Assembly: GCA_907164885.2 (NCBI GenBank)
Contig: OU015493.1
Span: forward strand, 54,423,802 to 54,487,801
Reading direction: 5' to 3'
Length of the DNA: 64,000 bases
Source of the DNA: Dolomedes plantarius
Lineage: Eukaryota; Arthropoda; Arachnida; Araneae; Dolomedidae
Notes under the pieces: generated by a model
The model's input: only the letters and a program-made list of their open reading frames with translations
The model's database searches: none
What the model was told of the DNA's origin: nothing
Made by a program: the position numbers and the translations under genes
In this document: one piece after another, positions 36,661 through 51,958 of the stretch
Position numbering within the stretch: the first letter of the stretch is position 1
How the letters are laid out: each line of letters begins with the position of its first letter

Positions 36661-39600
36661 AAAAATACAGAGTTAGCCATATTTTTCGCCTGAGAGTAGG
36701 ATCTCTTAAAAACTGGCTTTAAAAAGCTCCCGGGCAGACTTGGCTTTGCCAATTTTCTGTCTTGGGAAGCTATGGGTAATAAAATTGTGTTAGCTTATCT
36801 TGATGTCTGAATTTTAGATCTGAACGGTCATTTTTTGATTAGAAGCTGATGTAAGCTTCGAGCTATTTTTGTGAACTTATATATGATAATCCAGACAGGA
36901 AAATAAATATTTTTTTTTAATTTGAAATGTTTTTATAAATCTTTCTTGTACCAGCTTGTACAATAATATCAGACGTTGACGTGCTAGTCTGAACTTCGTT
37001 ATCGCCACATACGCCTTATACTTCCATCTTTTACGATCAATGCAAAGTGTGTACTATACCGAATAGGCCGTTACGCTCATATTCCATTCCTACTGATTGA
37101 TGAACGGAGGAATCATCTTCTAGCACCTTTGATTTTTTACTGGAAGACTCTTATCATCCTGCCGAACTGTCGGTCTCCTTCTTCCGTGGACGAAACTTTT
37201 GTCGTGCTGCAGTCTATCGTGCCGTATAGAACTTTTGTCCGAAGTTGTACTTCTCCAGATATCTTCGGGACAATTCTTCATTATTCTACATTATAGACTG
37301 ATGTCTCAGCAATATTGTTTCTTCGAACTTGAGTGATCCCGTTTCTTCATTAAGACTTTCAGCGTCCATTTAGACTGATCAATGACTCCACCAATTTAGT
37401 CAACATTATAGATAGATGCCTGTTCCTCGTCTAATTTCTACAACCTAATAGATGGCTCAACTCCACCTAAATATTCTTCAGTACACCAGGATTTTTATTA
37501 TTACTCTCAAATAAGGTAATTTTCATATTGTTCCATTAAGAAATATACTTTCAGAAACTACAACTACTATTGAAATGATATAAAATTACTAGAATAAATT
37601 GAAATTTTGGCCTACCTTTGTTAGCTTTTTAAGAACTGTTCTAAGAATGTTATTTTATATAAAACAAATTTCTTTATGTTACAGTATTTGATGCATAAAA
37701 GTGTTTGATTCCGCTACTGCTAATTATTACTAATTATAGTTACGTAGGAATTTTATACAAATGTCGCATAAGCAACAGGTGGAAATTCTACGAGTTTCTT
37801 GACAGGTCATACCACCTAATGAAACCTTACTTTAATATAGAAATTCTCCTCAGTATTATTGCATTCTCATGTACAAGCAGCACCAGGACAATCAAAATTA
37901 GAACTTGCTTTCTAGCAGATTTCTGACAGGTCTCGACGTTCCATATAACAGGTGATAATGTTTCCAATTCTTTGAGATGCTTAACTTATTTGGTATCGGC
38001 GAGGGAAATTTAAATTGATTCAGTTCTTTTCCCATAAGATATTACATCTTTTACATGTTTTTATTAACTCGCTTTCTTGTTTGTTTGTGTGTTTGTCCAG
38101 TTCAAATCTTGCAATCGATTTTTAACTAACTTCCCGACTAGCTAGACATTTGAAACTTTTAGAATAGCTCAGAAAACGATGACAACGCATTATTTTAATG
38201 CTTTTAGCCATCTTTAAGCAGAATTAAATAAATTTTCATTTATTTTCAGTTAATTTTGTTTTCTAGACTGGTGCAGCCATCTATCGACCGGTACGGGGAC
38301 GAAAAGTCAATCGCAAGTTAACTTCCAATTAACTTCATTTTCTTTCAAGTTGATGGGATAATTCATCAAAAAAATTTTTAAAAAGTCTTTATTAATATAT
38401 AGAATTGTCAAGTCTATATGATTCAACAGAAAATTTAAAATCATGGTATATAAAAAGTTCTTTTTATCTTGTAATTATTTGTTTAGGCTGATTACCATTT
38501 TAGTTTGTATATCGTGTTCTGAAGTGCTCGGAAAATTTTTATTGAATTTGAATCACATAATTATAAAACAAGCAATGTTTTTACTAACAGGTTTTTCGGA
38601 AAATCTCGGAACGGGAATTTATTCCTATGAGTTGCTTCCAGCATTAAAGCAAACTCTCTGAGAAGACGTTTTGTTCTACTACTGCAACATTCTACTGATT
38701 AAAATTAGGAAGTGCTAAAAAACTCTTTAAAAGTATATTCTATAGATCTGAGACTAATAATATCATCTTAGTCCCATATTAATACTTGATGTGGATTGTT
38801 TTATAACGGAACTAGTTAAATGTTATATTTTACGAATGAAATAGTATGTTTTAATAAAATATCATATTTTATATTATTGTTTTTATCCCAATCTCTGAAT
38901 TCCTTACAAAAATTATCTTTTGGAGTAGGTTAATTTAAAAGCTGTAGAATATAGAGCTCTGCCCCCGTATCAAATTCTGGGCAGTGTGGTGATTATATCA
39001 ACGTACAGAAGTAAACAAGCTTAGTAAGCAGATATTTACTACGCCTTTAGCGAAATTTACTACATCGATGATGGGTTTGTATTAAATGTGACTTTTAGAG
39101 TGTTTACTCTTGTAAAAATAATCTATCAAAGTGTGAATCATGCAATTTATAAAGAGAAAAGAAAAGGAACAAATTTAAGTTGCCAAATCGCTATGAAAAA
39201 AAGCAATACGGAGTTTTCCGTAACGGACACTTTTTAACACCAAAACACAATATGTAACAAGTTCGTCGCAAGCAGTTTTCAAATGAAAATAAATGACGGA
39301 AAAAATCCGTGAGACTCTTAGAGGATTAATGAAATCTTGTTACGAACAAAAGCCTGTAACTGAATCCCCTACAAACACCCTTTATAAACTTATTGTTCTC
39401 GGTGTCAAAATTACTTTTTATTCCGGTAATATTTTATGCAAACTAAAATGATAACTCATTCTGCAAGGGAAACATTCACTGAAAAATTGTTATTTTTTTT
39501 TGTACAATTGCGACTACGTATTCGGCTAACACTGCAGGGAGAAAAAGATCTCAAAACAAGATGAGTTATGGTTCTTTATTCCAGAAACTACTTTGTTTTA

Positions 39601-40327
39601 AAATAAAGCAAGCACTGACGAAAAAAAAAGTTCATTTATTTCTAGCGTTCAAAATGCGATCCAAAAATTTTTAGAAAGAACTACAGTTTAAACAAACTAG
39701 AAATATATAATTTGCTCTGCGCGTATACATTTCCTTAGTGCAGCCTCGAAATGAATTCCGAGCACACTCAAAAGTTGGAAAAGAAACTTTATCTTCAGTT
39801 TAGAGAGAAAAAAAGTAAATTATGCAATTTGAGATAACTAATGAATATTAAAAAAAAACTTCCTCTTTCTTCTCTGCAAATATCTCCTCCTTCCACGATA
39901 AAAATATATTAATCCAAAAAGTTCGTTACCTTACGTGCCCGCTGCGATATAAATTTAAATTCCTGGCATACTCATTATCGTTTGATTTATCGTACCTTGT
40001 ACGTTGAACAGCATTACTAATAAATTACAAAGCACTGCCGCAGTTCACGTGGATATATACTTCGGCTTTGTGGAGCACGGAGATAAATTATTAAGCTCAA
40101 GGGGCTTATAACTCCTACTTCTTAAGATAAATATTACGATAATATTTTAAGCCGTTTTTCTGACTTTTCGGGGGCCGTTCTTAATTTCAAGCTTTAATAC
40201 TGTTGATTTATGTCTTTTTAAGCACCACCTTTTGTCATTAATTTTATCTCATTCAGACTATCTGTTGTTATTTATGTCCCCATGTTTCAATATAAACAAA
40301 AAACATACAAACATATGCCATTTTGCA

Positions 40328-40330
<3 letters not shown>
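36661..40330. other. Unique AT-rich DNA
   Basis: Several 60-75-codon frames (for example 37705-37926 and 38443-38661) without recognisable domains or convincing starts. I see nothing I can name. Confidence 0.3.
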
Positions 40331-42841
<2,511 letters not shown>

Positions 42842-42845
42842 TTAA

Positions 42846-43419
42846 CGGTAGGGTCGGATCCTACCCGATCTCTTTTTTCATGAGGTTTTTGGTAGAAATA
42901 AGTACACAATAAGCATTTTTGTTGTATAATAACATTTATTGATAATATTTTACATGAAATAAAACCCTTTTTGAAGAAAAAATGAAAAACGGATTGTAAT
43001 TTTGCTAAACAAAGAAAATGTCTTTGGCATTTACATAGATTGTTGTATATATAAGGTCAAATATGTGATTTTGTCTACCTAGTTTTAGAAGTTAGTGAAA
43101 CCAAGTTTCCGAGCACAAAAATGTTAAAAATAACATATGCTGACATTTTTGGCCTTCAAAATCGATATAAAAAATATAAAAATATATAAAATGAAACAAT
43201 TTTAAAAATGACTATTGATCATGAATAATGGTTTTCAGCAAAGACACTCACATTTACTTACTCCTATATCTAATAGGGGGTCTAGTAGGTCTATCTGGTA
43301 GGGTTCATTGTCAACTCGATCACTTACAATGAGAGGGGAGAGTACGGGAGGGGACAGACACGCCCTTGGGTCGGATCCGACCCGCACCGTACCTTACCGA
43401 GGGATTTTATTACCGAGGG
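42846..43419. mobile_element. Possible TTAA-flanked piggyBac-like remnant
   Basis: TTAA lies at 42842-42845 and 43420-43423. Close to each end is GGGTCGGATCC in inverted orientation, preceded by ACGGT or CGGT (left ACGGTAGGGTCGGATCC; right, reverse-complemented, ACGGTGCGGGTCGGATCC). The right end has an extra duplicated TTACCGAGGG. No transposase frame is seen inside. The TTAA pair could be coincidental in AT-rich DNA. Confidence 0.4.
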
Positions 43420-43574
43420 TTAATAAAAAACATATAAAAATATCTTCAGTAGGGAAATATTTCTTGGTTAGACTAGAAAAATGTGCGTTTATTTAAAAAA
43501 AGAATTATAAAATTTGTTTTATAAATTATAGATTAACACATCTTTATAATAAGCACAAAGATATTTTTCCACAC

Positions 43575-44280
43575 TGGTGTGCAAAAATTAAGGACGACAT
43601 GGAGAAATTAACATCACAGCGGAAATATCGGGCAGAACCGAACGAAAGACGAATAAGACACAGCCTAAAGTCAGGTATACCACCAAGTGCATGTACCCAG
43701 CATGACTTAGGGCCTGTTCACATAGGAGTCCGTTGCGTTGCGTTAAGGAAAATATGACGTTGAGACGAAAATAAACCAATCATAGGCGATAAAAATTTCA
43801 TTGCTAATCGTTTAGAGGCATATGATTGGTTTATTTTCGTCTCAAAGTCATATTTTCCTTAACGCAACGCAACGGACTCCTATGTGAACGGGCCCTTACT
43901 GTATACGCGTCGGGTGAACATAAGAGTACGAGTGCAGTCTACGCACATCGTTGGAGTGGGAGATAGTGAGAGAAGCAAATCTTTGGTAAAGACGCTGAAT
44001 TGATACTGCAGTGTGACATGGGTGACCGAAAGACCCTTAAAGAACAAGTGGAGAAATTTACCTGAACTTACATCATAGAGAAGCTTGAAGTTTGAGCAGA
44101 GTGGACTAAGAGTTCGGGGATGCCATATCCTCTACGGAAGACTTACGTATTTCCTGCGTTCCAACTTATGAGAGGTGAATCTATATAAACTTCGACCAGT
44201 GCCATGAGCCAACTGTTTAATAAAGTCCCATTGAATCCCTTGCATTCTGTTTTTGGTCATCACTGTTGACCTTCATCATA
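43575..44280 (+). other. LTR-like segment interrupted by a MITE
   Basis: GC is higher than the surroundings. TATATAAA at 44182 is followed by AATAAA at 44219, a layout seen in some LTRs. The MITE at 43710-43895 splits it. At the left edge, CACTGGTGTGCAAAAATTAA resembles a Tc1-type end but has no TA in front and no partner found. Borders are not fixed. Confidence 0.25.
43710..43895. mobile_element. Palindromic MITE, Harbinger-like (TTA duplication)
   Basis: Bounded by TTA at 43707-43709 and 43896-43898. The two arms are inverted repeats of about 75 bases with two or three mismatches, starting GGGCCTGTTCACATAGG on the left and GGGCCCGTTCACATAGG on the right strand. There is only a short loop and no ORF. 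The 3-base TTA duplication and GGGCC ends fit PIF/Harbinger-derived MITEs. Confidence 0.85.
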
Positions 44281-45307
44281 TTCATACTTCACGATGGTCT
44301 TATAACATGATTTGTACACATTAGGATTTGTACACTGATTGTACGCATGATTTGTAGGCTGTGCGTAGTTACATGGGAAAATCTTTCTCGTCCTTCATTT
44401 TTGCATTCTAATATTTAAAATCTAAATCGAGAAACATCTCTCTTTCAATCAATGCCCTGTTTACATTATTTTTATCTGTTCCTAGAAAATACTGAATTAT
44501 GAAACCGTGAATTATGAGCAAATTCGTTCATGCATTATCCCGAATAATTTTATATTAATCCCTTGTTTCTTAACTTCATTTAATAATTCCGCCTTCCCGG
44601 TTCTATTTTTTTGGCTTACTCCCCAATTTACAACTATATTTATTTTCCTTGTGAAGTTGTGTTTCCATTGTGTAAGCTTGTTGGTCATAAAATTTCACCT
44701 CCTTGTTTCCTCTATAAGCGTTCCCCATTTAGCGTGGTCTCATCAAATACCACCTCTTACACCGTTCATATGGAATTTTCAGTTGTCTCCGTGACTTACA
44801 TTTAAGTTTGTAGATCTTCGAATTTGGGCCTTGTCCATATAAACAGACATACCTGATGCTCTTTAACTTAAAAAAAAACTTGCTCCAAATAAGTTACAAA
44901 CCTTATATTTTTTGTTTCTGGTATTGGGAGTCTGTGTGCTCTTTTTGCGCTTTCTGCATAAGGTTCTTGCAAAATGTGCGTTTTCCACAAGGTTCATGTA
45001 AGTTGTGCATTTTAGACAATTTAGCGAAACCAGAGTACCTGTAATACATTCATTTATTGTGCAAAGCCAATTACGTTTCTCTTCAAATTAACACACTACC
45101 AGTCTGCACTAACTATTGAAGCTTACGTGGTAATGGTTGAAAATAAAAGAATACATTTTTTTTTCATGGAAGAAAATCTGAGGAGAATTTATCTAGTAAA
45201 AATAATTTTATTTTTCATTTAACTAAATTTCGGGTGACATTTTTTTATTTTATGCCCAACAGATTAGAAATTTTTTCATCAAATGAATCTTTATATAAAA
45301 ATCATTA
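44281..45307. other. Unique AT-rich DNA
   Basis: Short frames only (44507-44794, 44856-45044), no domain recognised. Confidence 0.3.
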
Positions 45308-45309
45308 TA

Positions 45310-46528
45310 CACTAAAGTGCCACTGAATTAGGGATACCTACCTAGTAACGAGTTGGGCCTCCTCTGGACTTGATAACGGCTGCCACACGACGAGGCATAG
45401 ATTCAACAAGTTTCTGGAAGCGTTCCACGGGAATAGCTTGCCAAATATTGGCTAAAGCTGTCTATAATTCAGTAAGGTTTTTTGGTGCTGTTTGATGGCC
45501 TTTCACGCCTTGTTCCAAAACATCCCAAAGATGCTCAATAGGATTTAGGTCTGGGCTTCTAGGTGGCCAATTCATGACAGAGAAGTCAGAGGAATGCTCA
45601 TCCAACCAGCCAGTAGCCAACCGGGACTTGTGAGATGTACAGTTGTCTTGCTGGAAAACTCCATTACCGTGCGGATAACCGAACAGCATAAACGGATGGA
45701 GGTGATCATCCAGCAACTCTACATACCGAATTACATTGAGGGAGGTTGGTACACGCACCAAAGATCCTAAACTGTGCCACTAAAAAACACCCCAGACCAT
45801 GATTGAGCCACCATTCCATTGTACAGTTCCAGCCAGGCATGCAGGATCCATGGCTTCATGAGCCTGACGCCCTATTCTCAGCCTCCCGTCGGCGTTAAGT
45901 AGTCGGAATCGAGACTCATCACTCCATGATACTCGTTTCCAGTCCTCTACACTCCAGTCTCTGTGCTCTCTTTCCCAGGCAAGACGTGCAGCCCGATGGC
46001 GAGTATAGAGCAATGGTATTCTCGTAGGTCAACGGCTCCCGAAACCCATACGGTGAAGCGAGCGCTGCACAGTCCGTTTACTGACTGTACGACTGGCACC
46101 GTCATCAAACTGGGTGGTAATTTGAGCGAATGTTTGGCTTCGCTGGCTACGTACAATACGCCTGAGCAGTCTCTCACCACGCACTGTCAAAGCTAATTGT
46201 CCTTTGCAGTTTGCCCGATCGCTAGTTTTTTTCCAACATCCATGTAGTCTTGGTATACTCTTGACACTGTCGACCTTGAAAATCCTAGCTGTCTGACGAT
46301 TTCGGAAATTGAATGGCCCATGCGTCGCGCACCTACAATTTGTCCGCGATCGAAGGCGTCTAAATCAGGCAGTTTACCCATACTGGCAACTCCAACAACT
46401 AATTCAGAACAAACACAGTACGCGCTATATATGCAGTTACCACAGCGCCCTCACTTGCGCATACATGATGCGCTGCGCTACACAATTTGCATAGGCTTTG
46501 CTATCCCTAAATCAGTGGCACTTCAGTG
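45310..46528 (-). mobile_element. Tc1-like transposon with DD36E transposase
   Basis: Flanked by TA (45308-45309 and 46529-46530). Ends are inverted repeats of about 27 bases: CACTAAAGTGCCACTGAATT on the left, CACTGAAGTGCCACTGATTT on the right strand. Length is 1219 bases. The transposase is on the minus strand. Confidence 0.9.
45342..46381 (-). pseudogene. DD36E Tc1-like transposase, nonsense-mutated
   Basis: Starts at the ATG complementary to 46379-46381 (MGKLPDLDAF). A one-base insertion in an A run near 46220 shifts the frame after about 48 codons. The next frame runs through the second DNA-binding region to a TGA near 46033. After that the catalytic domain reads SDESRF, then TAG near 45780, then QQDNCTSHKS and PDLNPIEHLW, then TAG near 45465, and ends GGPTRY at 45342. 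Between the second Asp and the Glu I count 36 residues, the spacing of DD36E elements rather than DD34E. All three catalytic residues persist; only stops and one frameshift disable it. Confidence 0.85.
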
Positions 46529-46530
46529 TA

Positions 46531-46777
46531 TATCAGAATATTTATAAAAATAGCAAATGTATATAAATGTTGCAAATGAAAATTATTATACATATTCAGT
46601 ATTCTTGAGCAGTACAATAGCACTGAATTTTGATTATATATATACATATATATAAAGTTGAAACGAGAGCCATAGTCTGTTTGGATTTCTGCTTAAATTT
46701 TATAAGTAAGATGAAGCAATCTGAGCTTTACTATTCAAGAAATTTTTGAAATAGTTAAAAAAATACTTCCTTTTCAG

Positions 46778-46876
<99 letters not shown>

Positions 46877-47560
46877 ATAGTTCTATTTGCATACTTTTGA
46901 TTTTTTTTTATGGAAAAGTTTTCAAAATGATTTTTCCTGAACATTTATAAAAAATGTTTATTTTTTAAACCTTCATTCAAACGGAAAAACCTTTTTTAGA
47001 GTAAATTTTGCTCTTGGGAAAAATATTTTCAGAACTTTTAGTTTAAATCAAAAACTTTGAAGCTGGTCTGCTGAATATAAATCTAAGGGACGTTATGCAG
47101 AATTTTATACTTATATTTTACCGGCAATTTTGAAATAAATATTCAAAATTCAAATATTAAATCAGGCTGAAGTTTTCACATCTGCTGGGTGAATATCGCT
47201 ATTTATCAGCATATTGCTTTCAATTTTGTACATGGAAAACAAATTTTCTCAGAAATATTAAAACTTTCATTTTAAAAATTTTTGATCAATTGAAAAGTCA
47301 AAAGTTAGTTTTGCTGCAGAGAAAGTTTTTTAGAGTGTTTACATTGCAATTAAAAATCGGATGATAGTTTTATGAAAATAAAACAGAGCGAGTATACGAA
47401 AAATGTTATCTATATTTTTAGGAAGGAATATTAGATGTATTCTTTTAACGATGGCAAATGATGAATATTACATCGCGATATGAATGGACGTAAAGTATAG
47501 ATGCAGAAAAAATCCCTTGTTATACGTTCCCTAAAATATCTGCTACGGTTTTATCTTACG
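46531..47560. other. Unique AT-rich DNA with microsatellite
   Basis: Contains (AT)n at 46779-46841 continuing into (AG)n at 46842-46874. Otherwise nothing recognised. Confidence 0.5.
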
Positions 47561-47569
47561 CATGGGCGA

Positions 47570-48190
47570 GAGTGGTATGAAGTCTACAAAAGAATTTGTA
47601 AAATTTCAATAGGAAAAATTCACTACATCAGACTTTTGTTGTATTGAAAAGTTAACAATTCAGCCCAATTTCTATTAAGTATTGCTCGTTATTTTAAATC
47701 AAACCCCAGAAAATCCGGGTGTAGGCCATAAATTTACGCAGCTGTTTGCTTTGTGTTCTTATTTCACCATAATCAGGGCATGAAAAAATGGATTATGACT
47801 TACAGAAATTTTCTAAGTGCTTGTACGGGGAAAAAGACAAAATTTTACTCGTACCCCCTTTCTAAAAAAACTATGAAAGCATTTGTATAAATTAAAATAG
47901 AAAAAACTCACCATATCAGCTTTTTGTTACCTTAAAAAGATAGCAATACTACACAATTTTTTTAAGTATTGCCAGTAACAAAAAAAGGCAAATTCAGATG
48001 TATTCTTTACATTTGTGTACATGTTAAATTTCTGCTCTTGTTTCACCATAATCGTGAAAATGAATTATGCCTTGCAGAAATTTTCCAATTCTTTTCGAAG
48101 AAAATTTTTTTGAAATTGCTTGCGGGAAAAAAGGTAAGTTTTACTCGTACCTTCTTTCTAAGAAAGAGAAACTATAAAAGGCATAAAAAA
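47570..48190. repeat. Diverged tandem duplication, ~285-bp unit
   Basis: Markers recur 280-296 bases apart in the same order: TTCACCATAATC at 47762 and 48042, TTTACTCGTACC at 47843 and 48139. The copies are clearly related but diverged. Confidence 0.6.
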
Positions 48191-49980
48191 TACGTTTTCT
48201 TCCATATTTACCAGTTAATATCCAGTTGTTAAGGTAAACAATTGCCCTGAGTATTCCGTCGAGGCGATAAAATCTGATATGAAATTTCTAATAAAGAAAA
48301 GTCCATTTATCACTTGTAGCGAAACTGCTGCAAATGACAGCCACCCGATGTGTATACCAGGAATAACGATTGTTAGCCAGCGCCCAAAATCTGCGTTTTT
48401 GCTACATCCAGAATAAGGAAAGACAATTTTCATACTTGGTAGGAAATGATGGATTTGCACCTTGCCTCCTTTTCTGTTTTTTTCGCTTTTTTAATGCTGT
48501 AATCAATCAGAACTTAAGGAACACTACAAGGAGTTGTTTGATATATTTTTGGACCAGTTGTAGTGGAAAATATTGATCGCTTAGAATTACATTTTTTTAG
48601 ATCTTTTAGACGTTAGATGAAAATAATCTTACACTATAGATAATTTACATCAATGTTTTTTAATCATATTCTTGGGGATCATATAGCGTTTAAAGGTGAG
48701 GTATTCAGTAATTGTGGCTCGTAGAAAAAAAGATGGCGGTTACGACTCTTGGGATAGCAAGTTGTTTAAGAACAGTGGTTCTAAACCTTTTAACGTAGGA
48801 TTACGTTCCTCCATAACGGACCTTGGGAAAGCAAAATTTCAGACGCTAAAACCGTCTGTCCATCAGTCCTCGCAAGTTATAATTTTGGTAGCGTGCCAAA
48901 CTCAGTCTGTATCGCTTCGACAAGGAATAAACAGTTAAACAGAAAAGTACCAAAATGCGTTAAAATTTTGACATACATATATGTATATACGAGTATATAC
49001 ATAAGTACATATTTACAGATACATATATACATAACACATACATACATATATGCATACAAATGAGGTACACAACGAAAAGTAATCCTACATTAATAACCCG
49101 CAGTAGTTTCGTTAAAAGAGACTACCTGAAAATTAATTATTTTACTCCATCCCCCTCCTTTAACCATACATCAGAATATCATCCATCCCTTTCCAAGACT
49201 GCGTAACTAAAAATATGCATTCCAAATAATATACATATGATACTGAATTTTTTTTATTTTCTATATTAGTATATAAAAATTTATTTGGATTATTTTTATA
49301 ATAGAATTTTACAAATTGTGTAGCAATAGAAAATGCTGATAGTTTTCAAATCTTGAATAAATTTAGTTTTTTATATTCAGAATCAATTACTTAACACACT
49401 AAAGTTAATGACAACAGACTAAAAGCAATGCTGCATGTTCAATAACTGATTTTAACCTGTGACATTCAACAACTTTATTGAATTTCACAGCTTCAATTAA
49501 CAAACTGCAATTTTGCAGACTGTACATAATCTATAAGTCAATCCATTTTTTTGAATAGTAGTTCGTATTGTCCTCCTGAAGCCCTAAAATTCCCCCACGG
49601 AAAGAATTCCCACTTTGTTGAAATTCTTTGTTTTAGAAGGAAAAAAACTATGTAAGGAAATGGGGCAGAATGATCGTTATTATGGCATCCGAACACAGTA
49701 AGTAAACTCGACGATGAATAACGGCCTGGGTCTCGTTCAAGCAGAGAGATGTCAGAAATAACTAATTTCGTATTAAGTTGAGAGAAAAATATTAAATGCC
49801 AGATTACACAGGCCAACGATGAAAAAATTTTTGAATAAATTTTCCTCATTCTTGTGGTTTTCTGTGTACTGAAACCGAATATGACAATAAAAAAGCCGTA
49901 TAACGCACCATTTTTTCACATTTCAGCACTCAATATTTAAAGAAATGACATTTTTAACGAATTCAGCGCCTTAAGCTAAC
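48191..49980. other. Unique AT-rich DNA
   Basis: Contains an ATAC/ATAT-rich stretch at 48970-49060. A CAGTGGTTCT at 48773 resembles a hAT end but has no partner. No gene recognised. Confidence 0.3.
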
Positions 49981-50416
49981 CACCAGCAATGTGGCTTTAC
50001 CACATTCCCATGTTTCTTATGTGAACAGGACTGTGAGGCAAGGGATCAACACTGATACAGAAAAATCTGGCCTGCAAAAAGATCTTTAAAGCCTGGAGAG
50101 AAGAACATTCTGCGCAAGTACCTCGTGGACCCGGAAAAAATTTTGCTACCACTTCTACACATCAAATTAGGCCTAATGAAACAGTTTGTGAAAGCCTTAC
50201 CCAAACATAGAGAATGTTTCAAGTATCTCTGCCAGAAGTTTCCTCATCTATCAGAAGCAAAATTGGAAGAAGGCATGTTTGTTGGGCCTGACATCCGGAA
50301 AATGATGTTCGATCCCAACTTTGAATCAAAAATGACTTTAAAAGAGAGGGAGGCTTGGGTATCATTCAAGAAGAATGTGACCAAGTTCTTGGGCAACAAA
50401 AAGGACCCACATTATA

Positions 50417-51958
50417 CACTGCTCAAAAAAATTAGGGGAGCAAACAAATAAGTTAAGAAAACCGTGCGAGACATCCACATATTGCCATAAAATGAATAAT
50501 ACACGCGTATCAATGCGCAATACAGAGAAAAAGACGTAAAAGAATTGTAATTAAGCTTTAATTCTGTGAAAATATGGAAAAAGCATGAAAAGATGATTTA
50601 GGGCAACAATTTGGTTACATGTAAACGATAAAAAAAGTATTGATTAGAAATGATGCAAGATTTTTAATATGGCGTGTGGTCTCCTCGAACAGCTAAGGCT
50701 GCTGCACACCTGTTTTCCATGGATGCGATCATGTTATCGATAAGGCTTTGGGGAATACTGATCAACTCCTCAAGGAGTGCAATCTCTAAGTGTCGGAGAG
50801 TAAAAGGAGGGCTTTGTCTCGCAGCAATGCGTCGTCCGAGCATGTCCCAAACATGCTCCATTGGATTCAGGTCAGGAGAGCACGCTGGCCATTTCATACT
50901 CTGTATTTTTTCAGCTTCAAGCATGTTCTCCTCAAGACGAGCTGTATGCGGTCTGGCATTATCATGCTGGAAAACAAAGGAATCTCCAATGGCTGCAGCG
51001 TAAGGTATGACACGAGGTCTCGGTATCTCGTCTGCATACCTTCGGGCCGTCAAAGTACCATTCCGAATAATATGCAGGTCCGTACGTCCACTTATGCTGA
51101 TTCTACACCATACCATAAAACCAGTTCGTCTATATTTGACCTTTCACGAATGAATAGGGGGTTATTTCGAGTGTCCCTTTCCCTCCATACCAAAACACGT
51201 CTGGTGTCACACTCCAGACTGAATCGGGACTCGTCTGTAAAAAGCACTTGGCTCCAATCATGTTGCTCCCAATCTCGATGTTCAACAGCCCATCATCTTC
51301 GGGCCGCAAGGTGGGAGAGGTCAACGGAATGCAGACCATTGGCCTACGTGCATAGAGACCTCCCTGATGAAACCTATTACGTACTGTTTGGCTGGACAAA
51401 ATTCGTCCTGTTGCCAAGAGCAACTGTCTTTGTAGCTGAGTAGCATTGTCTGTTCTGTTTTGACGAGGTGTTAACAGTATATACCGGTCATCAGTTGCTG
51501 TAGTGGCCGACCTTGCCCTGGTCGACGTCTAACATTCCCTGTTTCTTGGAATCGATTCCACAGCTTTACAATGACACTCCTGGCGACTCCAACAGCGTCC
51601 GCGACACTACATTGTGTTTGCCCGGATTCAAGTCTGCCTGTAATACGCCATGCCATGGATTCCGGTAAATCACGTTTTTGAGACATTTTCAAGTCACCTT
51701 TTCTCAAAAAGAATAACTGATCAATCGAATTTCACAGTTAAGGCAGTGAAACAGACGTTTCTGCAACATCCCGATTTCCGCCCTTATGTTCTTTTTCTGG
51801 ATTTTGACACCATGAACTTTGATTTGCATATCAAGTTTTCTTCTTCTGTTTCCTGCTAGGCTTTAAATTATGGATAATTTATTTTATGTTGCTTATCGGT
51901 GTAGGTATTTCCGTAATTTCGTTAAAACCATGTGCTCCACTAATTGTTTTGAGCAGTG
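50417..51958 (-). mobile_element. Tc1-like transposon inserted in a repeat-family ORF
   Basis: TA flanks at 50415-50416 and 51959-51960. The roughly 30-base inverted repeats start CACTGCTCAAAAAAATTAGG on the left and CACTGCTCAAAACAATTAGT on the right strand. Length is 1542 bases. The transposase lies on the minus strand. Confidence 0.9.
50664..51686 (-). pseudogene. Tc1-like DD34E transposase, frameshifted
   Basis: Starts at the ATG complementary to 51684-51686 (MSQKRDLPES). The N-terminal frame ends at 51471 after a frame change. The middle part is spread over two frames between 51423 and 51130; FTDESRF is present near 51230 only in the alternative frame. The C-terminal 150 codons (51116-50664) are open, with QHDNARPH and PDLNPMEHVW separated by 34 residues, ending VRGDHTPY. 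All catalytic residues exist but not in one frame. Confidence 0.85.

Noticed and set aside
48773..48800. hAT-like terminus CAGTGGTTCT
   Set aside because: No inverted partner and no 8-base target duplication found.
50790..51443. 217-codon plus-strand frame
   Set aside because: It is antisense to the Tc1 transposase on the minus strand.
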